NCBI GenBank assembly: GCA_028284675.1
Contig: JANQRI010000038.1
Span: 1-64,000 of the forward strand
From: Gammaproteobacteria bacterium
GTDB taxonomy: Bacteria; Pseudomonadota; Gammaproteobacteria; HTCC5015
Direction: 5' to 3'
Length of the DNA: 64,000 bases
The position numbers and the translations under genes are program-made. Positions within the stretch are counted from its first letter, which is position 1; every line of letters begins with the position of its first letter. Below, piece after piece: positions 36,480 through 45,872 of the stretch. Under the pieces are notes generated by a model, which made no database searches, was not told where the DNA came from, and saw only the letters and a list, made by a program, of their open reading frames with translations.

Positions 36480-36562
36480 ATTTTACTTATAAGGGCCCGG
36501 TTTTTAAATTTCGGCCGGCTGTTTGCAATAGGGAAGATCCAGCCTGTGCGGATCATAAGCGA

Positions 36563-36589
36563 AAACGGGAGTGTATAACACTCCCGTTT
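36563..36589 (-). terminator. Hairpin after pstS, probable partial terminator
   Basis: Perfect 11-bp stem (36563-36573 with 36579-36589), five-base loop, followed on the minus strand by a short TTTT tail. Located between pstS and pstC. Such attenuators let the binding protein be made in excess over the permeases; this role is inferred. Confidence 0.7.
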
Positions 36590-36642
36590 CAACTGAATGA
36601 CGAATTCTGAATATTCGCCTATATAAAACAGCAACTTAAGGC

Positions 36643-37683
36643 TTACAGCTGCAGATTAGTCAGGTTTTTCGTGTCTGACGCAACCCGCTTGCCTTCCTCT
36701 TCAGAAAGCGGAATCAGGCCTTTATCGACAAGATAACCCTCAGAACCCATTGCTTTTGAGCTGGTGAACTCAGCCAGGAACTCTTTGATTCCCGGGACTT
36801 TGCCGACATGCGCTTTTTTCACATAGAAATAAAGCGGCCGCGATACCGGATATTGACCAGTCGCAATATTCTCAAATGACGGCGCAATGCTGCTGACAAC
36901 TGAGCCCTGAACTTTGTCCAGGTTCTGATCCAGGAAGCTAAAACCAAAGACACCCAGCGCATTCGGATTGGCAACCAGTTTCTGCACTATCAGGTTATCG
37001 TTTTCACCGGCTTCGACATAGACACCGTCTTCACGCACGGTACGGCAGATCTTTTTATAGGCTTTTTTGTCCTGCTTCTTCATCGCTTTCAGCCAACCAA
37101 ACGATTTACAGCCGCCTTCAATCGCCAGCTCGTTGAATGCATCACGGGTACCTGAAGTCGGCGGAGGGCCGAGAACTTCTATCTTTTGTTTTGGTAACGA
37201 TGCATTGACTTCGTTCCAGAATTTATAGGGGTTCGGTACCAAAGACTCGCTGCCATCAGGATTTGGCACATCTTTGGCCAGCGCGAGGAAAATATCACGC
37301 AACTCCAGATTCATTGGCTTCGCGTCCTTCGAGTTGGCGAGCACGATACCGTCATAACCAATTAGAACCTCGATAATCCCGGCAACACCGTTCTTTTGGC
37401 ACATTTCAAATTCGGACTTCTTGATTCGACGTGATGCATTGGTCACATCAGGGTGCTCGATGCCAACACCTTTGCAAAACAGCTTCATTCCGCCACCGGT
37501 ACCGGTTGACTCGATTTTCGGTGTTTTAAATTTAGTGGTTTTACCGAATTTCTCGGCAACAACTGTTGCGAACGGATACACTGTGGAAGATCCAACAATA
37601 TTAATCTGATCGCGGGACGACTGTGCGGAAACCGATGTATTAATCGCCAACGCGGCCAGCGCGGCAAGCGTGATTTTGTTCAC
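36643..37683 (-). CDS. pstS: Phosphate-binding periplasmic protein PstS
   Basis: 346 residues from a GTG at 37683 with a textbook GGAGGT four bases upstream; an in-frame start four codons earlier would place the Shine-Dalgarno inside the gene. Signal peptide to about VSAQ. Phosphate-binding motifs INIVGSSTVYPFA, ESTGTGGGMKLF and PPPTSGTRDAFNEL. It delivers phosphate to PstCA. Preceded by phased Pho-box-like repeats, so PhoB activation is expected. Confidence 0.97.
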   Translation of the reverse strand: MNKITLAALAALAINTSVSAQSSRDQINIVGSSTVYPFATVVAEKFGKTTKFKTPKIESTGTGGGMKLFCKGVGIEHPDVTNASRRIKKSEFEMCQKNGVAGIIEVLIGYDGIVLANSKDAKPMNLELRDIFLALAKDVPNPDGSESLVPNPYKFWNEVNASLPKQKIEVLGPPPTSGTRDAFNELAIEGGCKSFGWLKAMKKQDKKAYKKICRTVREDGVYVEAGENDNLIVQKLVANPNALGVFGFSFLDQNLDKVQGSVVSSIAPSFENIATGQYPVSRPLYFYVKKAHVGKVPGIKEFLAEFTSSKAMGSEGYLVDKGLIPLSEEEGKRVASDTKNLTNLQL

Positions 37684-37808
37684 TGCTACCTCCAACTTTT
37701 GGTTTTTTAAGAAACTTAAAATTTACACACCCTACGAATGAACGGACCCGCTAAATCAGGCCACCATTCAGTGCTTTTCACCTGTGGGCGTTAGTCTCAC
37801 GTCGAAAA

Positions 37809-37848
37809 ATGACAAGAATATGTTTTTTTTGTTACGGATTTATGACTA
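37809..37848 (-). promoter_or_regulatory. Tandem Pho-box-like repeats upstream of pstS
   Basis: On the minus strand four 7-bp units lie exactly 11 bp apart: TAGTCAT (37842-37848), CCGTAAC (37831-37837), AAAACAT (37820-37826) and TTGTCAT (37809-37815). The known PhoB box is two CTGTCAT-like units with four-base spacers, so this reads as two tandem boxes, about 126-165 bp before the pstS start. The third unit is weak. Confidence 0.6.
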
Positions 37849-37866
37849 ATAAATTATCTGCACAAA

Positions 37867-37885
37867 ACCCCATTTATGGGCTTTC
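37867..37885 (-). terminator. Weak possible terminator after phoR
   Basis: Minus-strand GCCCAT, short loop, ATGGG, then GTTTTG, 20-35 bp past the phoR stop. The stem is short, so this is tentative. It would separate phoBR from the pst transcript. Confidence 0.3.
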
Positions 37886-37902
37886 TGACTGCAAACCCGA
37901 CT

Positions 37903-39213
37903 TTAGAGGGGTTCTTCCGGTGATATTGTTCGCTCTGGTGGAAATACACACTTAAAGCTGCAACCCTCCCCAAGTGCCGCTTCGATCTGCAGTTCACCCT
38001 CATGACGCTGCATAATGTGCTTCACAATCGCCAGGCCCAGGCCGCTGCCGCCGGCATCACGGGAGCGCCCGGCATCGACACGATAAAAGCGCTCGGTCAG
38101 CCTCGGAATATACTCCGTCTGAATACCCGGCCCGTCATCGGTTACACTGAACACCGCTGAACGCTTCGCATCCATATACCATTTTACCTGCACCCGGGTA
38201 CCGGCCGGGGTATGCTGCAACGCATTACTCATCAGGTTGGTAAAAAGGCTGATCAGCTCTTTCTCCCGGCTTTTGAGATTTAGCCCCGTATCCATCTCAA
38301 CCTCCAGGTGATGACCGGACTCCTGTGCCAGATGTTTGATATCACTGATCAGTGCGGTTAATAAAGGCGCGATCCTCACTTCAGAACCCGGCAATACTTT
38401 CGGGTCGCTTTCCAAACGTGATAACTCCAGCAAGTCCTCAACGATGCTCTGCATTCTGAACGACTGCTGCCGAATCGCATCCAGCACCTGGCGATATTCC
38501 CCGCGGATATCATCACTGTCCAGCAATGACTCCAGATAGCCGTTCATCACTGTCAGCGGCGTACGCAATTCATGTGAAACATTCGCCACAAAATCCCTGC
38601 GCATCATTTGCACACGCATAAAGCTGCTGATATCACGGGCAATTAACAGACGGCCGCCATCACCATAGCGAATAATCCGGATATTCAACTCCATTTGGTC
38701 GTCTATAGGAGAAGGCATATCCAATGAACGGTCGTATGAGTCACTGTTTAAAAATGCATGAAACTCGGGATTACGCACCAGGTTATCAATTCGCTGCCCG
38801 ATATCCTTCGAATATTTGATACCCAGCAATTGTTCCGCCACTCTATTAACCCACTCAACCTCGTTATTCGCCCTTAACACCACCGTGCCGTCCGGCAATG
38901 AAATCGCGATTTTTTCCGAGCGGTCCAGGAGCTCTTTCAGACGATTTTTACGTCGCTTATTGCGCTGTTGAATCGCATAAATACGCCGGACGATTGGTTC
39001 CCAGACACCCGACAGGTCAGGGGTTTTGGATATCTTCGCGCCGACCCTGAGCCAGTTAACCAGTGCCTGCAACTGCAGTGTGTGGGAAATAAGATACGCG
39101 AGTAATACCGCGAAAAAACTGAACATCCAGTGCTGGGTAAACCAGCCAAGAAACACGCCGGAGATTATAACGACGATTAACCTTCGCCGTTCCTCTCCCC
39201 AAAACTCGGACAT
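37903..39213 (-). CDS. phoR: Phosphate-regulon sensor kinase PhoR
   Basis: 436 residues. Two N-terminal hydrophobic segments (about 10-45), a PAS domain (about 95-195), phosphorylated histidine in VANVSHELRTPLTVMNG and an ATPase domain with N-box SNALQHTPAG and the glycine box DDGPGIQ, GGSGLGLAIV. Phosphorylates PhoB when phosphate is scarce. It starts 13 bp after phoB, so the two form one unit. The usual Pst/PhoU control is supplied by the adjacent genes. Confidence 0.96.
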   Translation of the reverse strand: MSEFWGEERRRLIVVIISGVFLGWFTQHWMFSFFAVLLAYLISHTLQLQALVNWLRVGAKISKTPDLSGVWEPIVRRIYAIQQRNKRRKNRLKELLDRSEKIAISLPDGTVVLRANNEVEWVNRVAEQLLGIKYSKDIGQRIDNLVRNPEFHAFLNSDSYDRSLDMPSPIDDQMELNIRIIRYGDGGRLLIARDISSFMRVQMMRRDFVANVSHELRTPLTVMNGYLESLLDSDDIRGEYRQVLDAIRQQSFRMQSIVEDLLELSRLESDPKVLPGSEVRIAPLLTALISDIKHLAQESGHHLEVEMDTGLNLKSREKELISLFTNLMSNALQHTPAGTRVQVKWYMDAKRSAVFSVTDDGPGIQTEYIPRLTERFYRVDAGRSRDAGGSGLGLAIVKHIMQRHEGELQIEAALGEGCSFKCVFPPERTISPEEPL

Positions 39214-39226
39214 GTTTCGCTCTGAA

Positions 39227-39916
39227 TTATTTTGCCGAGAACCTGTACCCAGATCCTCTTATTGTTTGAATAAATTTATGAAAATCATGTGGTTTTAAAA
39301 GCTTGCGCAATCGTAACACATGTACATCGACGGTGCGATCCTCAACGTAGGTATTACGTCCCCAAACATGGTCCAATAACTGTTCGCGGCTGTATACCCT
39401 GTCCTGATGAGTCATAAAGAATTTCAAAAGCCTGAACTCTGTCGGACCCATATTGATTTCCTGACTGCGGGCGCTCACCCGGTGGGAACTGCTGTTTAGC
39501 TGCAGTTCGCCAACCTGAATCAATTCTTCTTCAGTATCGCCTTCAATCCTGCGTAACACCGCCCGGGTACGCGCAACCAGCTCTTTGGGCGAAAACGGTT
39601 TGGTCAGATAGTCGTCCGCACCGGAATCAAGGCCGTGCACTTTATCATCTTCATCAGCACGTGCGGTCAGCATAATAATCGGAATGCTTTTTGTCAGCTC
39701 GTCGCGCTTGAAACGTCGAACCAATTCGATTCCACTGACATCCGGCAACATCCAGTCCATTAAAATGACGCTGGGCAGACGCTCTGCGACCTCCAGTTGC
39801 GCCTCCTGTCCGTTTGCGGCCTCACTGAACTCATAGCCGGCACGACGCATCGCAAAACCGACCATTTCGCGTATCGCGGTTTCGTCCTCAACAATCAGAA
39901 TTCGTTTGGTACTCAT
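39227..39916 (-). CDS. phoB: Phosphate-regulon response regulator PhoB
   Basis: 229 residues. Receiver domain with phospho-acceptor Asp in ILMDWMLPDVSG and the conserved Lys in YLTKPFSPKEL; C-terminal OmpR-type winged helix (NMGPTEFRLLKFFMTH, RTVDVHVLRLRKLL). Activates pst and other genes through Pho boxes. A Pho-box-like element lies about 81-98 bp upstream, suggesting autoactivation. Confidence 0.97.
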   Translation of the reverse strand: MSTKRILIVEDETAIREMVGFAMRRAGYEFSEAANGQEAQLEVAERLPSVILMDWMLPDVSGIELVRRFKRDELTKSIPIIMLTARADEDDKVHGLDSGADDYLTKPFSPKELVARTRAVLRRIEGDTEEELIQVGELQLNSSSHRVSARSQEINMGPTEFRLLKFFMTHQDRVYSREQLLDHVWGRNTYVEDRTVDVHVLRLRKLLKPHDFHKFIQTIRGSGYRFSAK

Positions 39917-39996
39917 CGGAAAGCAAACATCTAAGTTTTGTCAATGCTACCTGATAACGCCCGGTATTGCGGGCGGTCTGATTCTATTAAGGTATT

Positions 39997-40014
39997 GTTA
40001 CAGCATAGTTACAA
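39997..40014 (-). promoter_or_regulatory. Pho-box-like repeat upstream of phoB
   Basis: Minus strand TTGTAAC-TATG-CTGTAAC: two 7-bp units with a four-base spacer, the exact geometry of the PhoB box. It lies in the short region between phoB and the end of egtD. Sequence match and position only; no binding data. Confidence 0.6.
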
Positions 40015-40052
40015 CGAACAGATCGCTACTACTCTGATCATTGGCAAAGCAC

Positions 40053-40075
40053 AAAAGCCCTGGGTTAACAGGGCT
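40053..40075 (-). terminator. Terminator of egtD with the stop codon in its loop
   Basis: A 7-bp stem AGCCCTG (40056-40062) pairs with CAGGGCT (40069-40075). On the minus strand the egtD TAA lies in the six-base loop and the stem is followed by TTTGTGCTTT. Compact arrangement; the T-run is imperfect. Confidence 0.6.
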
Positions 40076-41069
40076 GAATCAGAATCAACGAATAGTACGA
40101 TTGCTCGGCTTCAAAGTGGTGCACCATCCGGAAGCCACCGTCTGCAAGCAGTTTCTGAATAGAATCCGGCGTGAATTTACGGCTGATCTCGGTCAATATG
40201 CGTTCATCTTTGCGAATACTCAGGTTTTGCCCCAACTCACCTATCTCGATCGTTTGCGCATCTTTCGAAACAAGATACATTTCAATTTGCGCCGCATCAG
40301 CATTATAGACCGCTTTATGCGCAAAGCCCTCAAGGCTGAAATCCGCATCAAGATCACGATTTAATACCCGCAATAAATTGCGGTTAAACTCGGCGGTTAC
40401 CCCGTCGGTGTCGTTATAAGCGGCCTCCAGAATATTTTCATCTTTGACACGATCAAAACCCAGCAGCATGTAATCTGTATCATTCATCAGCTCACGCATT
40501 TCACCAAGCAACTCCACCGCCTGCCCATGTTCGAAATTGCCAATAGTGCCGCCCAAAAACACATATAAAATTTTACCGGCAATATTTGGAAAATTATCAA
40601 AGCCACCATGATAATCGCCGACCAGTGCATTCACTGTGAGCCACGGAAAATCCTCGGTCAGGGTCTTGGCCGTATCGAGCAGCATCGGCTCACACACATC
40701 CATTGGCCAGTACTTGGGCTGACACGCCGCTGATTCGCACTCCTCCAATAAAAAACGGGTTTTTCGTGAAGTACCGCTGCCTAACTCAACAATGTGAGAC
40801 GGCTCGATCCGCCGGATAATTTCAGCAGAGTGTGCCCGTAATAAACTGGTTTCAACACGGGTGGGATAATATTCTTTGGTATCACAGATACGATCAAAAA
40901 GCTCGGAGCCATATGCATCGTAAAAATACTTCGGTGGCAGACTGCGCTGCGACTTCAGCAGGCCATCCTGAGCATCCTCCAATAAGGAAGGCACATGCTT
41001 ACTCGGCTGCACAACACGGCAGCTGTACTGATTTCCCGAAGATTGTCGGGCGGTATTGCTGGAAGACAT
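40065..41069 (-). CDS. egtD: L-histidine N-alpha-methyltransferase (EgtD type)
   Basis: 334 residues. SAM-dependent trimethylation of histidine to hercynine, the first step of ergothioneine synthesis. The N-terminal LPPKYFYDAYGSELFDRIC and the SAM-binding VELGSGTSRKTRFLLEE are typical, as is LGGTIGNFE. EgtB, the sulphoxide synthase normally encoded next to egtD, is not in the window, so the full pathway cannot be confirmed. It lies between phoB and a symporter gene with no obvious functional link. An AAGGAT element precedes the ATG by about eleven bases. Confidence 0.9.
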   Translation of the reverse strand: MSSSNTARQSSGNQYSCRVVQPSKHVPSLLEDAQDGLLKSQRSLPPKYFYDAYGSELFDRICDTKEYYPTRVETSLLRAHSAEIIRRIEPSHIVELGSGTSRKTRFLLEECESAACQPKYWPMDVCEPMLLDTAKTLTEDFPWLTVNALVGDYHGGFDNFPNIAGKILYVFLGGTIGNFEHGQAVELLGEMRELMNDTDYMLLGFDRVKDENILEAAYNDTDGVTAEFNRNLLRVLNRDLDADFSLEGFAHKAVYNADAAQIEMYLVSKDAQTIEIGELGQNLSIRKDERILTEISRKFTPDSIQKLLADGGFRMVHHFEAEQSYYSLILIQPC

Positions 41070-41312
41070 ACAGATTGAATCCTTTTTTGCTGATCGAGCC
41101 TAACATGCCCAAGATTTAAATAAAACCTTGCCTGCCTGATTGTTGTTAATGCGCATCAGCACAAATCTGAAAGATCACCCGCATATAAGTACATGGATAA
41201 AATCCATTTTGGATGCATGCTAAAAGATTTTCCATCATTCCACTGATCCGGGCTGACACCCGGCTTGGATACCATATAAACTTGCGCATTGCCGTAAACA
41301 CCGGGGATCAAT

Positions 41313-42668
41313 ATGAGCTTATTGGATCAAGTCACACTCTGGACCGGTCAGGTTGCCGGGCTGCTTTCGCATAATCCGCTGACACTGGGGATAATCGTCG
41401 GTACCGGCTTATACCTGACAATACGCTTAAGGTTCGTCCAGGTTCTCGGCTTTAAACATACATTCCGGGTACTGGCCGGCAAATATAATAAACCGGACAG
41501 CAAAGGCCAGGTCAGCCATTTTCAGGCACTTTCCACTGCATTATCTGCAACGGTCGGTATGGGCAACATCGCCGGTGTCGCCACCGCTATTGCGATGGGC
41601 GGCCCCGGAGCATTGTTTTGGATGTGGGTCACCGCAAGCGTCGGCATGGCCACGAAGTTTGCCGAATCAACGCTCGCTATCCGGTTTCGTCAGGTCGATG
41701 CGAAAGGTGAAATCGCCGGGGGGCCGATGTACACACTATTGAACGGCCTGAAAATGCGACGCACCGCGGGTATTTATGCATTGTTTGCGTTAATCACCGC
41801 ACTGGTCATCGGTAATTTGGTACAGGCAAACTCAGTGGTCGACGGCCTTGCATTTATCTGGCCCGAACTTAAACAACATGGCTGGATTGTCGGCATCGCG
41901 ATGGCGCTTCCGGTCGGCCTGGTGATTATCGGCGGAGTACGCCGGATTGCGAAAGTAGCAAGCGCGATTGTGCCTTTTATGGCGATTATTTATATCGTCT
42001 CGGGAATTATTGTGCTGCTGACTCATATAGACCGCATACCCGCGGCATTTATCACGATTTTCAATCATGCGCTCAACCCCTGGGCGGTCGGCGGTGCCGC
42101 TGTCGGTGAAGCGATCCGCTGGGGCGTAATTCGTGGTTTGTTTTCCAATGAGGCCGGCCTGGGTTCTTCAGCAATGGCACATGCTGCGGCCCGCACCGAC
42201 GAACCGGCCCGCGAAGGGCTGGTCGCGATGATGGAGCCGTTTATTGACACATTAATCATTTGCACGATGACCGGGCTGGCAATTGTTGTTACCGGCGCTT
42301 ATCAACACGCCGACGGCAGCGGCAGCACTTCCGTGACCGCAATGGCATTCAGCGCCGGCCTCGGACCTGCCGGAGCTTGGGTAATCGGGATCAGCGTGGT
42401 TTTATTCGCATTTTCAACGATGCTTTCCTGGTCATACTATGGCGACCGTAGCGCCGAATTTATTTTCGGGGAATCGGCAGTATTACCCTATCGATTAATT
42501 TTCACATTATTGGTTATTGTTGGTGCGTCGGTACCTTTACCCCTGGTTTGGAACCTCGCGGATATCACCACAGTATTGATGGCCGTCCCGAATCTAATTG
42601 CGTTGATCTTACTGGCGGCACTGGTGAAAAATCTTAAAAATGACTATTTCGAGCGCTATAAAAACTAA
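41313..42668 (+). CDS. AGCS-family sodium/alanine (or glycine) symporter
   Basis: 451 residues with about ten or eleven transmembrane helices. Family signatures: LSATVGMGNIAGVATAIAMG, GPGALFWMWVTASVGMATKF and RGLFSNEAGLGSSAMAHA. Imports alanine or glycine with sodium. A GGGGATC element precedes the ATG. The stop is followed after three bases by nadC, so the two are probably co-transcribed even though the roles differ. Confidence 0.93.
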   Translation: MSLLDQVTLWTGQVAGLLSHNPLTLGIIVGTGLYLTIRLRFVQVLGFKHTFRVLAGKYNKPDSKGQVSHFQALSTALSATVGMGNIAGVATAIAMGGPGALFWMWVTASVGMATKFAESTLAIRFRQVDAKGEIAGGPMYTLLNGLKMRRTAGIYALFALITALVIGNLVQANSVVDGLAFIWPELKQHGWIVGIAMALPVGLVIIGGVRRIAKVASAIVPFMAIIYIVSGIIVLLTHIDRIPAAFITIFNHALNPWAVGGAAVGEAIRWGVIRGLFSNEAGLGSSAMAHAAARTDEPAREGLVAMMEPFIDTLIICTMTGLAIVVTGAYQHADGSGSTSVTAMAFSAGLGPAGAWVIGISVVLFAFSTMLSWSYYGDRSAEFIFGESAVLPYRLIFTLLVIVGASVPLPLVWNLADITTVLMAVPNLIALILLAALVKNLKNDYFERYKN

Positions 42669-42671
42669 ACG

Positions 42672-43514
42672 ATGCCTGCTGCAAATCTACCGTTAAAAGC
42701 GCTTATCACTGCCAATGTGCAACAGGCGCTGGAAGAAGATATCGGCTCCGGCGATATAAGCGCATCACTGATCGCTGCGGACCGGCAAATCAGCGCGGTG
42801 ATCGAATGCCGTCAGGATGCGGTTCTTTGCGGTCAGGCATGGGCTGAAGAGGCATTTAAACAAATCGATACCGCAATCCGGCCGACCTGGCTGGCCACAG
42901 ACGGCGATCAGATGACCGCCGGCACCCTGGTATGCCGCTTGTCCGGCCCCGCCAGGGGTATTTTGTCTGCGGAACGCACCGCGCTGAACTTTTTACAGAC
43001 ATTGAGCGCAACCGCAACCTGCACCCGCCAATACGCCGAAAAAATAGCCGGCACCCATGCGGTGTTGCTCGATACCCGAAAAACTCTGCCGGGGCTGCGT
43101 GCCGCGCAAAAATACGCGGTATGCTGCGGCGGTGGCAACAACCACCGTTTCGGACTGTTCGATGCGTACCTGATTAAAGAAAATCATATCGCTGCGGCAG
43201 GCGGTATCGAAGCTGCGGTAAAAACCGCGAAATCACAACAGCGCGGCGTAATGCTGGAAGTTGAAGTCAGCAATATCGCCGAATTAAATCAGGCACTCGC
43301 CGCCGGGCCGGACCGTATTCTGCTGGATAATTTCGACCTCGCGACGCTTTCTGAAGCGGTCCATATCACCGCTGGACGGATTCCACTGGAAGCATCAGGC
43401 AATGTCAGCCTGACAAACCTCAGAGCAATAGCCGATACAGGCGTGGATTACATCTCTACAGGCGCACTCACCAAGAATATCAACGCGGTTGATTTATCGC
43501 TGATCACCGAATAA
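42672..43514 (+). CDS. nadC: Nicotinate-nucleotide pyrophosphorylase (carboxylating)
   Basis: Makes nicotinate mononucleotide from quinolinate and PRPP in NAD synthesis. 280 residues, normal length. Active-site stretch DTRKTLPGLRAAQKYAV and CCGGGNNHRFGLFDAYLIKENH, then VEVSNIAEL and the C-terminal LEASGNVSLTNLRAIADTGVD. Starts three bases after the symporter stop. NadA and NadB are not in the window. Confidence 0.97.
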   Translation: MPAANLPLKALITANVQQALEEDIGSGDISASLIAADRQISAVIECRQDAVLCGQAWAEEAFKQIDTAIRPTWLATDGDQMTAGTLVCRLSGPARGILSAERTALNFLQTLSATATCTRQYAEKIAGTHAVLLDTRKTLPGLRAAQKYAVCCGGGNNHRFGLFDAYLIKENHIAAAGGIEAAVKTAKSQQRGVMLEVEVSNIAELNQALAAGPDRILLDNFDLATLSEAVHITAGRIPLEASGNVSLTNLRAIADTGVDYISTGALTKNINAVDLSLITE

Positions 43515-43632
43515 GGCCGGTAATCGCGGGCAGCATCATAATCATCAAACATGCTATAGTATTGAACATATTGGTAACCACCCTGTCTGATTCAAACTCA
43601 GCGACTCGATATCCCGAAACACGGCAACACCT

Positions 43633-45846
43633 ATGGCAACGAACAGTATCTCTGTAACGGAAGCAACCCCACCGGCAAAAAAAACCGCCACGGAAGCACC
43701 GAAAGACAAAAAAAACGATCTGGACTCTGCGCAGTGGTATTTGAACCGGGAGCTGACCTGGCTGGCGTTTAACCGCAGGGTTTTACACGAAGCTGAAGAT
43801 ATACGTACACCGTTGTTAGAGCGACTGAAGTTTATAGCGATTGTCAGCTCTAATATGGACGAGTTTTTTATGAAACGGATCGGCGGCCTAAAAGAACAAC
43901 TGGGCGCCGGGGTACAGGAGTTGACCATTGACGGCCGCAACCCCAAACAGCAAATCGCCGAATGTAACGAAATAGTCCGCGATATAGAAACACAAAAAGA
44001 CCTGCTGCTACAACAAATACTCAAGGAGCTGGAAACACACGACATTTTTCTGCTGAACTACTCAGACTTGGCCGAGCATGAACAACAGGAGCTGCGCGAA
44101 TATTATTTAAATAATATTTTCCCGTTACTGACCCCGCAAGCTGTGGATTCAGCGCACCCTTTTCCATTTATCTCCAATATGTCCTTGAACCTTCTGGTCT
44201 CATTGCACCATGGCGAAAACAAACCCAATTCTCTTGCGCGGGTAAAAGTGCCGGTCGGAACCGGTGTCCCCCGTTTCTTAAAGCTCGGTGACTCACATCG
44301 TTATGTACGGCTTGAAGATGTGATGGCCAATAACCTGGATTTATTATTTCCGGATATCCCTGTTGAAGCCTGTGATTTCTTTCATGCCACGCGTAATGCA
44401 AATACCGAAAGAGACGAAACCATTGCAGACGACCTGCTTTCATTGATCGAGGCGGAGCTGCGAACCCGTAAATTTGCACCGATCGTACGTATCGTCGTAC
44501 AGGCAGGTATGGACAGCTCGCGGCGCGGCCGGCTTGCGGTAGAACTCGGCCTGAATGAAAACGAAGATGTTTTTGAGCGCAGTGATATGCTGGCAATGCG
44601 TGATCTCTTTGAGCTGGCCGGTATCGAAAAACCGGAGCTGCACTACACGCCGCACCATTCAATAGATCATCCGGCTCTGGTTAACTCCACCAATATTTTC
44701 CATACGATTCGTGAAGCCGGCGCAATTCTGTTACATCACCCCTATGAGGCATTTACCAGCTCTGTAGAGCGATTCCTCGAAGAGGCCAGTTACGACCCCA
44801 AGGTCCGTGCGATTAAAATGACGATTTATCGCACTTCCAGCGACACAAAAATCATTCAATATCTTATTGATGCTGCCCGTAACGGCAAGCAGGTCGCGGT
44901 TGTCGTGGAACTCAAAGCGCGCTTCGATGAAGCCGCCAATATTCGCTGGGCCAGCCGGCTTGAAGAGGCCGGTATTCATGTCACATACGGTGTCGTCGGT
45001 CTTAAGACACACTGCAAAACCATTCTCGTGGTACGACAGGACTATAACGGCCTGCAACTTTACACTCATATCGGTACCGGCAATTATCATGCAGGCACCG
45101 CTAAAATTTATACCGACCTGGGTCTGCTGACCTGCAACAAAACAATCGGTCGCGACCTTACTGAACTTTTTAACTATCTCACGACCGGGTATACCCCAAA
45201 ACGAACATACAAAAAACTCCTGCCCGCCCCCACCAGACTCAAGAAAGTCATTATTGGCAAAATTCATCGTGAAATTCGTCATCAGGAAGAAGGAGAACAA
45301 GGGCATATCCAGTTTAAAATGAACGCGCTGGAGGACCCGGATATTACGCGCTCACTGTATGACGCTTCACAGGCCGGTGTAAAAATCGATTTGATCGTGC
45401 GTGATTCCTGTCGCTTGCGCCCTGGTATTCCCGGAATTTCAGACACTATATCCGTGATCAGTATCGTCGGGCAGCTATTGGAACATTCCAGGATTTATTA
45501 TTTTCGAAATGCCGGCAAAGAGGAATACTATATCGGCTCGGCAGATATGATGCTACGCAACCTTGAACAAAGAGTGGAAATCCTGGCACCCGTGGAAGCC
45601 GCCGAATTACAGGCTGATTTGCGCGCTATTCTGGATATCAATTTGTCCGACCAGCGTAGCGCCTGGGAGATGCAAAGCGACGGCAGCTACATTCAGCGTA
45701 CACCCAAAGGCAAAGAAACCCGCAGCTGCCAGGAGCGGCTGATGGAGCTTGCGAAGCAACGCGATGAAGTCGCGCAACAAAAACTAAAACTCAAGCCTCC
45801 CAAGTCTCCGCGCCGCCGTAGCGGTAAAAACCGGCGACACCCTTAA
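43633..45846 (+). CDS. ppk: Polyphosphate kinase 1
   Basis: 737 residues. Polymerises ATP gamma-phosphate into polyphosphate. N-terminal about 30 residues are Lys/Thr/Ala-rich and variable, then family sequence from YLNRELTWLAFNRRVL. The autophosphorylated histidine lies in GLKTHCKTILVV and the second in LLEHSRIYYFRN; IGTGNYHAGTAKIYTDLGLL is also conserved. The end (KLKPPKSPRRRSGKNRRHP) is unusually basic. Lies with sixA and ppx, so polyphosphate synthesis and breakdown are encoded together, near the phosphate regulon. Confidence 0.97.
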   Translation: MATNSISVTEATPPAKKTATEAPKDKKNDLDSAQWYLNRELTWLAFNRRVLHEAEDIRTPLLERLKFIAIVSSNMDEFFMKRIGGLKEQLGAGVQELTIDGRNPKQQIAECNEIVRDIETQKDLLLQQILKELETHDIFLLNYSDLAEHEQQELREYYLNNIFPLLTPQAVDSAHPFPFISNMSLNLLVSLHHGENKPNSLARVKVPVGTGVPRFLKLGDSHRYVRLEDVMANNLDLLFPDIPVEACDFFHATRNANTERDETIADDLLSLIEAELRTRKFAPIVRIVVQAGMDSSRRGRLAVELGLNENEDVFERSDMLAMRDLFELAGIEKPELHYTPHHSIDHPALVNSTNIFHTIREAGAILLHHPYEAFTSSVERFLEEASYDPKVRAIKMTIYRTSSDTKIIQYLIDAARNGKQVAVVVELKARFDEAANIRWASRLEEAGIHVTYGVVGLKTHCKTILVVRQDYNGLQLYTHIGTGNYHAGTAKIYTDLGLLTCNKTIGRDLTELFNYLTTGYTPKRTYKKLLPAPTRLKKVIIGKIHREIRHQEEGEQGHIQFKMNALEDPDITRSLYDASQAGVKIDLIVRDSCRLRPGIPGISDTISVISIVGQLLEHSRIYYFRNAGKEEYYIGSADMMLRNLEQRVEILAPVEAAELQADLRAILDINLSDQRSAWEMQSDGSYIQRTPKGKETRSCQERLMELAKQRDEVAQQKLKLKPPKSPRRRSGKNRRHP

Positions 45847-45872
45847 CTTTATTGCGACTCAAACCGCAGGAA

